NCBI RefSeq assembly: GCF_023343835.1
Contig: NC_064437.1
Coordinates: 15,929,501-15,993,500 of the forward strand
Direction of reading: 5' to 3'
DNA from: Lagopus muta
Taxonomy: Eukaryota > Chordata > Aves > Galliformes > Phasianidae
DNA length: 64,000 nt
The notes below the pieces were generated by a model. The model saw only the letters and a program-made list of their open reading frames with translations. It searched no databases and was not told where the DNA came from. The position numbers and the translations under genes are program-made. Positions 39,801-51,539 of this stretch are shown piece by piece. Each line of letters begins with the position of its first letter. The stretch's first letter is position 1.

Positions 39801-42800
39801 TCATTTTGTAAAGCACAACTGAATGATGTGTTACGTACTGTTGAAACTAATGCATAAAATTCACAGCCAAAATCTTACAGAATTTTTTATAAATCTGTGA
39901 TTAAGAACAAAGGATAGATGAGTGTGAATAAAAATGCTTTATAGTGATGGAAAGTAAATGTATTTTCAGGTTTGTTATTTGCAAAAAGAAATAAAACTAA
40001 AAGGTCGTAATCTTCAGGACACAAATGAACAGAACGTTCTCCTGCAACAAACTCTGCATCATCAGCAGCAAATGTTGCAGCAAGAAACTATTAGAACTGG
40101 GGAACTGGAAGATAATCAAACTAAGCTTGAAGAACAGGTATAGTACTGTTGGAAGTCTGCATAGGGACAACTGTTTTAATTCTTTAATTTTTGCATTTTG
40201 CATACCTTTAAAATCAGAATGTTCATAACTGATTTGATTTTCATTATTTCAGATATATCTAAAATAAAGGATTACCAGTTTGATTTGTGTTAAAGCAAGT
40301 TCTGTGTTGTTAAAAACTTCAGCCCGTCTGTGGCTACGTGCTTGGTAAATTAGGCCTTAGACTTCAACTAAGGGCAAGTGTATTGAAACTCAAAAGACAA
40401 GCCTAGTTACATTTGCTCAAAGCCTCTTGTCTTTCAATGTGACTGTAAAGTCCTAGCCTTAAACTGTATGCAATTTGAGACTGCAGAGATAGCCGTTTTA
40501 TTACAAGTTTCAGTGTGTGTGTTTGTTACAAGACAAAGATGCATTTTTCTATGTTGTGTAACTTTAAAAACACTGTTTGTTTTTAATACAATCTTAAATA
40601 GCTATCTACTTTAGAACAAGAACTTCAGAAACAGAAAGTATATGCAGAAGATGAGTTGAGAAAGGTAGAGGAGAAACTTTACCTAACTTGCCTGGAAGCA
40701 GATTTAAGCAGACAAAAGGTGGATGAACTTAATAACATAATCCGGTAAGTTCTGAGTAACTGAGAAGAATATTCTGAGTATTAAATATCAAAAAGAAAGA
40801 TTGTACTCTGAAGTGTTATTCAGCTGTGTAGTTAGATCATTCATTGTTTGAGCAATAGACTGGAAGTTAAACAGAAAGGTTCTAACTAGCAGCAGTGTGA
40901 GGTTCTGTAACAGTCTTCAGATGGAATTAATTTGTGTCCAGGCAACCTATTTACTCTAAAAATGGTGTCAAAATACAAATTAATTCGTAAATATACCAAA
41001 TTGCTTGTAACTCATGGAGGGCTTGGTAAGTTTAAAATAATGCATTGGTTTTATTGCAGAAAAAGCCTTCTTGACTTTTTTTTTTAATGTTGATGCTGAC
41101 AGGTCTGTTATTTGCATAATTGATGAGAATAATATTTCAATAGTATCTTTCCATAACCAACTTTGTTTAACTTTGTTTAACTTTACTGCTTCAAATGAAA
41201 TTGACTGGATCCGTAGTATACCTGTGACATATCTGCTAACAGAATTCCCCTGGGTTCCACAGTATTCACTGTTTGTGAAAGTATTTGTCTTTTCAGAGCT
41301 CAAGGATAAAGATATGTCGCTTTTGTTGTCGCAAGGTTAATTTTGTTCTGGCTGCATCTTTTATTTAGACAAAAAACACTGGAGATGGATGAGTATAAGA
41401 ATGAACTTACTGGTATGGAAAAAGAAGTAGTGCAATTAAAACAAGACATTGATGACAAAACAATGCAAATAAGTCATTTGGACATCACTTTGAAGGAAGC
41501 ACGATCAGAGCTCAGTGAAAAGACAAGTGAGGGTAATTCAGCTGTTCTGTTCTTCAGGCTTCCTTTAATCATGCTGTTTTGCAGTGTATTAGCTTTGATG
41601 TTTCCCCATTGTACGTATTATCAAGCACAGGAGATTCAGACTACGATAATTCTGCAGATTTTTCATACTTGTGTTTTTTATGTTGGGAATTCCATTAAAA
41701 GACAAACAAAACCCCATTGGCTTATTTTCAAGGGACATCTGCAAAGCCTCATTATTGTGGGATATACCTTTATCCTGTGTGAAATGACTAAGCAAATTGC
41801 CCACAGATGGTGGTAACGCAGATTCTTAATGTGGTAATCAAACAAGAAGCACAATTATGACAGAGGTATATGCTGTTTGTGAAAATTCATCTCTTGTTTA
41901 AAAAATAAAAATCATGGGAAAGCTTGTGGAAATAACAAACTTTCTAACCATCCTCCCCCCTACTTAATTTTACCATTCTTTTCAACAATTGTGTTTTTTT
42001 TTGTAGCACTGTGTATTAAGTTGCTATGTTGTGTGTTTCATGATTTAGGGTGTTTTAGATACATACTCAAATTTCAGATCAATCATAGGTCGTGATCTTG
42101 ATTTTAAAAAAAAAAGAGAACAAACAGTCAGGACTTACATGGCCACACATTCATGGCAGCTAACTTCAGAAGTCACTGTTTTTCTGGATTTTACTATTAA
42201 AACAGTGATACTGAAAACTGATTGAGGCCGCCAGTGCTAGTAGGCAGTGATGTTGTGTAAAGCCTTGACTCATGATTAAACACTTTGTGATTTGTTTTGT
42301 GCGTGTTAAATAGTGACTGCTTTAGAAGATAAACTGCTTCAAAGTGAGACTTGCCACAGGGAGGCATTGCAGAAAATAGAGGAACTAGAATCTGCATTGC
42401 AAAATGCACATGGGGAATTAAAAGTCGTTTCACTGCAGCTTCAGGGGTTGCAAGACTCATTACAGAATGCACAGTTGTCTCTGGAGGAGAAACAGGTTGC
42501 TATCATCAATCTAACAGCTGAGCTCAGGTAAGTTAGTATCATTTCAATCACAAAAATTCAGTTATGTTAACATTTGTTTAGGAATAGTGTGTAGCTTGGG
42601 TTGTTGTCTTAAATCTTAACAGCTCTCTAATCTCTAGGTGATTTGTGGTGTGCTTGGTTTTTTTTGTTGTTGTTGTTTTTTTTTTTAATTCCAAAGCCAC
42701 GAAATTATATTAATTATGGGAAACGACTTTCTTATATACTGCAGTTGATCAGAAGGCTGGAACACCTCTCTTATAAGAAAAGGTTGAGGGAATTGGGCTT

Positions 42801-45800
42801 GTTTAGCTTGGAGAAGAGAAGGCTCCAGGGAGACCTCATTGTGGCTTTCCAGTATCTGAGGGGAGCGTATAAATAGAAGGGGATATGACTGTTTATGTGG
42901 GCTGATTGTGGCAGGACAAGGGGAAATGTTTTCAAACTAAGACAAAACAACGAGGTTTAGGTTGGATATTAGGAGGAAGTTTTTCACACAGAGGGTGGTG
43001 ACGCACTGGAACAGGTTGCCCAAGGAGGTTGTGGATGCCCCGTCCCTGGAGGCATTCAAGGCCAGGCTGGATGTGGCTCTGGGCAGCCTGGTCTGGTGGT
43101 TGGTGACCCTGCGCATAGCAGGGGGCTGAAACTACGTGATCATTGTGGTCCTTTTCAACCCAGGCCATTCTATGATTCTATTCTATGATTCTATGAAATT
43201 GTCCAGTTTCCTTGTCTGGGTAATCAGTTAAAAACTTGAAATTCGGCAGGTATCTGCGAAAGGGAAGTAACCCAGTTATTCCATTTGGGTTTGCTCTTTT
43301 ACTAAGTTAGTTGAGTCACTTTGTAGGGATACTTAGCTTTAAGTAATAGATGTGATTGTTTTCAAGTTGGATACTTTAAGCTAAATAACTGAATGTGCAT
43401 TAGGCAGTTAAACATGCATGGATTTCAGGTATTGCAAGGGAGAAATTGAAGACAAAAAACAAGAGCTGCTTGATATGGACCAAGTATTGAAAGAAAGGAA
43501 TTGGGAACTGAAACAAAGAGCAGCACAGGTCAGATAACTTTTAAGTATGTAACTCACAATTGTTCTTATTTTGTATTAAAAAAAACTGCTAGATTTAATT
43601 GCTTTATCCCATCATTCCAGACTATGTTGTTAATTTAGCCACAGTATCAACCTGAAAACTGGCTCTGTATTCCTGAAGCCTTATGGCAACTGGAAGATCA
43701 AATTGTGCCTTCCCTAAGGATACACAGGCTGTTGGTATTATAAATCCATCCCATAATTCTGATAGTAGTAAAGGTGCAGGACATGGGTTGTCATCTTGAT
43801 GTTTGATAAAAGAGAACAAAAGTCTGCACTGAAGCGCGCTTCGAGATTTTAGATTCATTTCCTTATTTGTACTGGAGCACTTTTCTCTAGATCTAAAGAA
43901 ATCTCTGACTATGAAACGGCATCTTTACTGTGAAGAAATTTTTGTAGCTGACATGAAGCGTTTTCAGTCTTCTGGCTTGACTTCAGGATTTGGTATCCCT
44001 TATGGAGAAACTGTTCTTCTGTCAACTATAAATGAGAAAACTAAAGGCCAATAACTAGTTCTTGCAGGGGCTAACAGCTTGTGTATCCAAGAACATTTGA
44101 AGGGGTAGGAGGGGTGAGGAGCTGAGACTGTAAGGAGGTCAGACTTTCCAATATATTCTTGCCACAGTACTCTGTGAAGTGCTCCAAGACTTCATTGAAG
44201 CAACAGGATCTTTTTTTATTTTCTGCCCTGGCAAAATTTGTGCTTCCTACAATGACAGGTACATATAATGAGCTACTAATTAAATTCAGATTAAACTGAG
44301 AACTTGATTATATTTTGTGTATCTAAACATTCTGTTATAGACTTTTTTCCCTCATTTTTTCAGTCATCTCTTTGCTACCTCACTGTTTTTTTGTGTGTGC
44401 TTTAAAATGAGATTCATTTTTATATTGACTGTTTAGAAGAATATTTTTTCTACACTACAGAAGATAGGTTTAATTAATTTTGCTATATTTTGTAGTATTG
44501 CTGCTTAAATTTTGCATAATAGCTGAAAATATTTCCTTTTTTCCTTTTTTATGTCTAGATTGCACAGTTGGATATGACAGTTCGTGAACATAAGGGAGAA
44601 ATGGAACAACAAATAATTCAGTTAGAGTGCAATTTAGAGAAATCAGAGTTAGAAGTTAAGGAATGTAATAAACAGGTAATTCTTGCTTTAAAACAGTTTA
44701 CATAATAAATGGCAGTCAATTATATAAGAATATCTGCTCCTGGGACACAGAAGCTGGTCAGGTTAAACTCAGAAGAGAATAACTGATGCTATATTTTAGG
44801 AGAAGGAAGGATGCTGTGATATTGTACCAGCAAAAATATTTTATATTTGTCAATATAATTAGATTTATATTTGTCAATTGTATTAGAGAGTTCCTAGTAT
44901 TAAAATGAAAATCTATTTCTAGTTAATATGATAATTTCCAAACTGCTCATCTAATACAGAAAAACTGGCAAAATGAATCAGAAATCAAAAAAGAACACAA
45001 AGTCAGTGTTACTGCAGGATTTGTAACGTTTCCTAAATTGTTCTGGGTTTAGTAAAATACCTACTCTAATGCAGTTGAATTTTCTGTTCAGATTGAGACC
45101 TTAGAGAGCAAACTCCAGCATTGTAAGGAGGAGCTTCGTGAAAAAGACTTTGAACTGCTCCAGAGAAATCAAGAAATAAATCAGCTGAAGAAGAAAATGG
45201 AAAGACAACAACAGAGCCTAGAAGCTCTTGAGAAGGTAAAATGTTTCTTGGATTTCAACCTGTCTTTCCCCTTGCTGTTACTCACAGTGCATTGCACAAT
45301 TCTTAGTACTGTTGCCTGTGTGACTGTTTAAGAAACAGTGAAGGTTAATCACCCTTCTCCATAAACAGAATGGCTGTAAACCCTGTGAAACTCTCCTTTT
45401 AAATTTCTGGGTAGAATTCATTTAAAAACCGTTATCAAATTTTTAATGCCATTGCTGTCATTGCCTGCCAAGAACTGTACAGTGTCGTTTAATCAGGTGT
45501 CATTACCACTCCCCATGTAATTGCATTGTATATCCCGGTGTTTACAGGATCTTAATTCCCTGGCCAGTTTAAGGATTTTAAAAGGACAAATCTAATGCAT
45601 ACTGTTAATGATTGGCTTTGTGAAGAAATCAAAATATTGACAGTCTTTGGTGGTGTGGCGTTCTGGGTATGGAGCTGCTCTCCTTTGAAATGATATTAAA
45701 AAATTGCTGTATGATGAGATTTTTTTGTATCTTAGGTATTTATCTTGTGGAAATAATTGCCTCAAAGAACATTGAGAGCTGGCATGCTCATAGGAACTGG

Positions 45801-45949
45801 AAGGGTTGTTCTGTTTGTATTTACATTTTAAATGGAAGCATATAAATAAAGGGGACAGCAAATTTTATTTGAATTATACTGACACATGCTTTCAGACATT
45901 AAATCAGTCATTAGTGAATGTGTTACAAATACACTTTCTATGGATGTGT

Positions 45950-45989
<40 letters not shown>

Positions 45990-48900
45990 GTATCTGTCAA
46001 TAAATTTTGTTAAAGCTTTATTTTAAATGTCTACACTGGCTGTTGAGAGAGATGACACAGAACTTAGATGGACCACAGATATAATGTGTGACATCTCTGC
46101 AACATTCTAAAGGCAATAAACATAGAAAGTAATGTTGGAGCTTTGTGTTTGGCTCGTGTTTTTTGTTGTTGCTATTGCTTTCTTTTTCCCCTCAGGAAGA
46201 GAAGAATGAATGTAAATGGTTTGGTATTTCTGCTCTTTGAGGTCTGAAGTTATTTACCTGTTACAGACAGTGAAAAACCAGGAGAACTGCATTGGAGACC
46301 AGTACAGGGAAGCATTAGATTTGGGTCAGCAATTGAAGCTAGAACGAGAACAACTGCAGCACACTCACTCAGAGCTACTGGAGGCTCGTCAAATGCTTGT
46401 GCAGTCCCAAAGAGAAGCAGACAGACTTGCGTGTGAATTAGAAGAAGTAAATTATCTGTCCCAAGAGAAGGTGACTTAACATTTCAATTCAGAATTGGAA
46501 TTTGTTCCATATGTTCATTATTAATATAACTAATTGTTGGAAAAATATATATATACATTTTAATTTTTTTTTTTGAAAGGATGCATTTACTTTAGTGCTT
46601 GAAGTTTATAACACGTATTGCAGCTCTGTTTGACATGGTTGACATGAAAATGTCTGAGTTTTGTTTTCCCTTGCGATTTCACACTAAGTAGCACCTCTTC
46701 TGTAAGAAGAAAATTTCAAAATCTCTTCTGTGTAATTGGGTAATGGCAGGCAAAGAAAAAACCCAGATTTAAAAATGCAGCTGTTGCAGTTTTTATTTTT
46801 TAGTAGAGTTAACCAAACTGTTAACCAGAAGATGATATTTCCTTTTATGTATGGAGCAGAAATGGGAAATAGCTGGTGTATTTCCATAACTAAGTATCTG
46901 CAGAGAACCTACACTTAATCAGAACTCACAAAACAGGTATCTTGTCTGTCTTGTTTTGAGTACACAGGTCATACCCAGTTGCTGTTCGTCTTCACTGAAG
47001 ATGGCTACTTCTCTTTTATTACCAATTATTTAAAATTAAAAAAAAGTGCAGTCAGACAGCACTCTAGGTTAGGAAGGAGCATTCATTTGCACAAATGTAG
47101 TTTTATCTTTACCAGTTTTGATTATCTAGAAATGCAGTGCTGCAGCTATGCAGTCCTGTGTAAGCTTTAGAAGTGTTCTCATAAAAGGCAGTTGTGGGTG
47201 GTTGTTTTTGTTTGTCTAAAATATACAAGAAAATAATGTAATAGCCATCTATTTCCTGTTTGGGTTACTTCTGGGAAATACTTTAGATTATGTAGTTTCC
47301 TGCTCGAATATGTAACTAAATTAATGACCAGCAAAATCCCTCCTATTTAAAGGACTCTATCACTGTTACTCAATAACCTTGTATTTGACTTAAGGCCCTG
47401 TTCCACTGCTGATTCCATATGAACAAATAGAAGAAATGGTTAACCTTGTTGTGCTTCTTTGCATCAAACAGAGAGAATCTGATTCACTTATCACCTATAA
47501 TTTTTCAAGAATAAATAATGTGTTGCATTTTACAGTGTTTTTCAGATACAGGCATGATTCATACTATGTCTTTCTGTCCTTAAGGAATCTCGTGCGAACC
47601 GTCTGGCAGAAGAACTGGGTGCTGCCAAAGCTCGTGAAGCTCAACTACAACTGCAAATGCAATCTGAGATAAACAGGCTTTTTGCAGAGATAACTTCATT
47701 ACAAGACACTTGTCAGGTAAATGTATACATCAGAACTGAAACAGCTCCTGCCATTTCGATTATTTTATTTGTCTATTTCTTTTCCTAGAGTGAGACATCT
47801 GAGAAGTCATATGTGAAATCACTGAAGGCATTTAATGTATGTGGAGCGGGGGGAGGCTTACTGTGTTCTGGCTGAATAGGAAGGTTCTTTAACTGCAGAT
47901 AACAGCAGTGTCAGCTTTTCCACATTAACTTCTGTTACGGAGATGATACAGGATAGTCAAGGTCTGGATACGAAACAGACAGTGCCTGCTGCTGTCCTTC
48001 AGACACGTCACTAACATTTCCACCTTCTAACACTCTGAGGCTGATTCTTAAGGTGCCTATAAGAGCTACTGGTTAGACACATCCTTTCCAGACAAAAAAG
48101 TATTTTTTGTCATTAAAGGACTAAGCTCTAAGATAATGAATCCAGTATATCACCAGATTCTTCCTTCTCTCACAGTGAGGATGATGCACTTAGGCTTATT
48201 TTCCTGTGATATATTCTGTCTTTCTCATTGGAGATGTACTCCTGGGTAAAACTCTGAGCTGGATGAAGGTTGCATAAATAAAATGTCAGAAGGAAAAAAT
48301 AAAATCCAAAGGAATAAGCTGGATGCACAAAATGCTAATGAGATTCTTTGTGATAGGAAATTTTGGGGGTATGGGAACAAACCATTTTACTTGGGTTCTT
48401 TGGACAAGGTAGAAGTTGTAGTTCTTGTAGATCTCAATAGTTCACCTGATTAAGGGGTTTACTATATCAGTATAAGGCTTATTGATCACCTTTTGACATC
48501 AAGCTTTGTAAAAGCAGTTTTGCATAGGGCATTAGTTTCTAAAATTCTGTCCACTGGAGTGCAAAAACCCTCAGACTTTTGAAAATATTAACATGCTTAT
48601 TTCTAATTAAAAGGAACCTTGGAGATGTCTATGTTACAAGGATCCTTTTCCATATTCTGCATTAAAGTAGGGAGTTGTTTCATTCTTAGATTCAGAATAA
48701 CTTTAGCATTCAGAAAATTCCTTCTGTTGTTTTTGCAAAGGAAAAATGAGGCCCAAGAAAGATGTGAAGCTTTGTGAATATACCTACACTAGCTGTATTC
48801 CTTTAGATTTACGATGAAGGAAATTAAATTTAAAGTTTGTTTTCATTTTAGTTAAGTGGATAGAAAACTAAATTTTAGAACCATTGTGCGTAAAAAATAT

Positions 48901-51325
48901 GACAAAGGTTCCAGCTCCATCCTCAATGTTACAGGGTTGCTTCCGTGTTTGAAAATGTTCTATGAATAAACATAACGTAAGAAAATGTTCTCCATTAGTA
49001 AAACGTTTTTATTGCAGACTGACTGACTGATCTTCCACAAAAACTTTGTGCTACTTCTAAGACTTCAGTTACCTGATGGATCTGGGGAAAGCAATGTGGG
49101 TGGGTGTGTTTTGCTGGGGCCAGGTGGTATGGGTGGGTTGTCATTTGTTTTTTTTCCCCTGAATGCACTACTTTTCTGATACGGGGGATATATCAGTGCA
49201 GGTTAGATAGTCTGTTACCTTGATTTCTCTCTTTGTTCATTCTTCTCCTTTTGAGATTCATAAAATAGCAAAATTACAGATTTCTTCAGTTAAAGTTTTA
49301 TTTTTTTGCTTTAATCTGTGGTGAAGATGTTGTTAACTTCAACTTCCCAGAGTGCTTTATTTTACTTTCCTCGTTTAAAAGATTTAAAAAAAAAGAGGCA
49401 ATTTACAATGGCAGAACACCGTTACGGCAAATTAATCTTCTGTGGCCAAGTTTCTTACTGAAATGAGTAATAAAAATTTTATTAGTAATACCAAGAGAAG
49501 TAAAAAAAGTTAAGTGTATGTTTTCCTAAATCAATATTTAATTTTTACAATGATTTTCTCATATTTCTTACACTTGAGAAGCTTGCTCACGAGAAAGACC
49601 AAGCAAAAAGACAGATATCAACAGAACACCAGAACTTTGATTCTTACCATCTGAGTGAACAGTTGCAGCAGGTGAAGGTAGAGTTAGAAGAGGCTCAAGA
49701 TAATGTCACTAATCTGCAGTTACAGCTTCAGGTGAGAGATGAAATGGTTCGTGCTGCAAGTGAAACATTGCTTGTTAAGGTAAGCTGACTTACCCACCTG
49801 TTATACATAAAACATCTCAGGCAAATTCTCTTTTACTAAGAGAATTGAACAAAGTGATTGTAATCATCCAGTTCCGTTTTTATATTTATCTTTTAGTTTA
49901 AGTAATGATGGAGGAAAGTGGAATAACTGCAATGCATGTAAACTTAAGTCCTTAAGGTCTAAAGTGTTCATCTTAGCCAACCTCATAGATATGATAGAGG
50001 GTTTCTGTTCTTATGTGAAAGACATTGAAGGACTACAGGATGATTCTGTTGTCATCTAAGACTTGGGTGTGTCATTTCAGTCCCAAGCAGTGTATGTGCA
50101 TTGATGTGTTTTATAGCTTACTGTTTAAAAAAAAAACTATTTTTTTGCAAGAAAAAAAAGTCTGCATATTTGTGTTTCTAAAATGCAGGAAGCAGTGGGA
50201 AAGATGAGATACATCTCATACATAGTACAAAAACGACTAGAAGTTAGTATAATAGTCCTTTATTCATTAGCTATAAGTATATTATGTGCTACTTGAAGAA
50301 GTGTACGCTGTTTACAGTATTCCCTTTAAAGAATAAGCATCTAGCTAATATTTAATAGATACAAGTTAATGGCTTTTGTATGCATGATAAGCAGGAGCCA
50401 TATTCTAATGTGATGATACCAAATATTGGGGTGATCATTACAGTACATGGTATTGACTACTGTAAATGCTGCTGCTATGCGTTATATACTAGAAGAATTG
50501 TTTTGTTGATCACCCTCCTTTTATTTTACTTTTTTTTAATAAAACAACTGCCAAATAATTGTTTGGAATGCAAAGCTATTTTAAAGGTGGAAAAAAGCCA
50601 AACCCTTACAAGTTAACAACAAAAAAACCCTACCCTGTAATAGTCCATATTTCCTGGAATCATAGAATATCCCTAGTTGGAAGGGGACCCAAAGGTTCAT
50701 CAAATACAACTCCTAATTTATTTATTGTATTTATTTCTGTTTACTTCATAAATACTCATGAACTGGGTAAAATTTTATTAACGTATCGTTACAAACTGTA
50801 GGCTTTTTTCCTTTCACATGACAGAAATACTTCAATGCTGTTGATACAGCTTTGCAAACACTTCCTCTGTTTCCAGAAACTTGAATTGTTAATATCTTAA
50901 CAGTCTGGTTCACAGTGAAACCTTGAGCCTTATGTAGAGGATTTATTTCAAGAGACAGTAGTCCTTGTACAAATTTTGTACAATTATTTTTTGTTAATAT
51001 TTCTTTTCAAAGTATGCTGTGTAATAATTTCCTACTTATCTCCCGGAACTTAATACATTTTGAAAGATTTGTAAGCAGAGTTTATTTTGAAAGGAAATCG
51101 CTTCTGTTGACAGAGCAGTAAACAAGTGCATTAATAATTTCAGTCCAGGAGGCAGAATTTCAGAAAGAAGCCATGGACTTGAGACCTGCAGGTAGTTGGC
51201 TTAATTTGTTAAAAGTAATCTTCAAAATGAAAAGTAATATCTTAATGCAAAAAGATTTAGATATGGTAAACTAAACTCAATTATTTTAAAGAGGCTCTGA
51301 TCACAGTTCTTTTGTTCTAGGTTAG
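24888..51325 (+). CDS. CCDC18: CCDC18, coiled-coil domain-containing 18 (long multi-exon gene)
   Basis: The product is a long coiled-coil protein whose family is linked to centriolar satellites. The molecular role is poorly known. Coding exons: 24888-25015, 25177-25333, 25556-25723, 26446-26555, 27413-27541, 28783-28879, 29576-29697, 30897-31206, 32423-32523, 32630-32784, 33399-33619, 34424-34534, 35609-35740, 36465-36599, 37120-37197, 38626-38742, 39970-40137, 40602-40744, 41369-41532, 42314-42527, 43429-43528, 44559-44675, 45092-45235, 46267-46470, 47585-47716 and 49582 (or 49579)-49779. These 26 exons stay in phase throughout (1285 codons). Less certain are 51149-51191 and a terminal exon from 51321, stop TAG 51323-51325. 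Nearly the whole product is Leu/Glu/Lys/Gln heptad sequence. Diagnostic stretches shared with remembered human CCDC18 include [40 protein letters not shown] and [13 protein letters not shown]. The start gives [10 protein letters not shown]; human begins MESSSS. The C-terminal end is shorter than in human (see findings). Confidence 0.93.
28010..28107 (-). mobile_element. CR1 LINE 3' tail, minus orientation
   Basis: The plus strand reads AGAATCATAGAATGGTTTTGG, then TTGGAAGTAACCTTAAAGATCATC, then GGTCCAACCCTCCTGCCG and CCTTCCACTAGATCAGATTG. This is the reverse complement of a CR1 3' end. It is short and 5'-truncated, and lies in a CCDC18 intron. Confidence 0.9.
28884..28932. repeat. TTTG tetranucleotide microsatellite
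   Basis: A run of TTTG units, slightly interrupted at its end by TGTG, starts a few bases after the donor of CCDC18 exon 28783-28879. Confidence 0.9.
31318..31341. repeat. T24 homopolymer
   Basis: An uninterrupted T run lies in the CCDC18 intron after exon 30897-31206. Confidence 0.95.
42745..43195 (+). mobile_element. CR1 LINE 3' end, about 450 bases, sense orientation
   Basis: This is the best-preserved repeat in the window. It runs from GATCAGAAGGCTGGAACACC and AGCTTGGAGAAGAGAAGGCTCC through GTTGGATATTAGGAGGAAG, CACTGGAACAGGTTGCCCAAGG and GAGGCATTCAAGGCCAGGCTGG. It ends in TTTTCAACCCAGGCCATTC and a repeated ATTCTATG tail. It covers the last part of the reverse-transcriptase region and the 3' UTR only. 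The antisense frame at 42932-43168 is an artefact of this element. It lies in the CCDC18 intron 42528-43428. Confidence 0.97.
45957..45981. repeat. TC dinucleotide repeat
   Basis: About twelve TC units, followed by TATATATATG, lie in a CCDC18 intron. Confidence 0.9.
49780..51148 (+). other. CCDC18: Last CCDC18 intron (inferred)
   Basis: The stretch is AT-rich and holds one short CR1 tail at about 50.66 kb. No reading frame here resembles the conserved C-terminal part of mammalian CCDC18. Confidence 0.5.
50657..50715 (-). mobile_element. CR1 LINE 3' tail, minus orientation
   Basis: GGAATCATAGAATATCCCTAG followed by TTGGAAGGGGACCCAAAGGTTCATCAAATACAACTCCT is the reverse complement of a CR1 3' terminus. 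Only about 60 bases remain. Confidence 0.85.
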
Positions 51326-51516
51326 AGAATTATGAAGGAAGAAACTGTTGACAACGCTAACTCTGGAATGCTGTTGCTGGCAACATTATAAGAAGAAATT
51401 TTAATCTAACATTTATAAGCAATGAATGTATTTGTGCTGGTGCAAAAGCCAGACTTAATTTTCCAACCGTTTTTGTGATTACTGTCTTAATATATTCACT
51501 TATTTTATTTTTCAGA

Positions 51517-51522
51517 AATAAA
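51517..51522 (+). promoter_or_regulatory. CCDC18: Candidate CCDC18 poly(A) signal
   Basis: AATAAA lies about 190 bases after the proposed stop at 51323-51325 and is followed by a T-rich tract. It is the first canonical hexamer after the proposed last exon and supports transcript ending near 51.54 kb. It does not prove that this is the only 3' end. Confidence 0.5.
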
Positions 51523-51539
51523 ATTTATTTTTTTAAATA

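Larger units (their letters stand above)
25016..49581 (+). other. CCDC18: CCDC18 introns
   Basis: Twenty-five introns lie between the first and last secure coding exons. Several exceed 1 kb, for example 31207-32422, 34535-35608, 37198-38625, 38743-39969 and 47717-49581. They contain two CR1 pieces (about 28.0 and 42.7-43.2 kb), a TTTG repeat beside the donor at 28880, a T24 run at 31318-31341, a T run near 33356-33370 and a TC repeat at 45957-45981. I found no RNA gene or nested gene. Open frames such as 41071-41340 are intronic read-through. Confidence 0.55.

Noticed and set aside
41343-41816. 157-codon frame extending past CCDC18 exon 41369-41532
   Set aside because: The coiled-coil pattern stops at the donor at 41533, and the remainder is hydrophobic intron read-through.
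42932-43168. Antisense 78-codon frame
   Set aside because: It lies wholly inside the CR1 element at 42745-43195.
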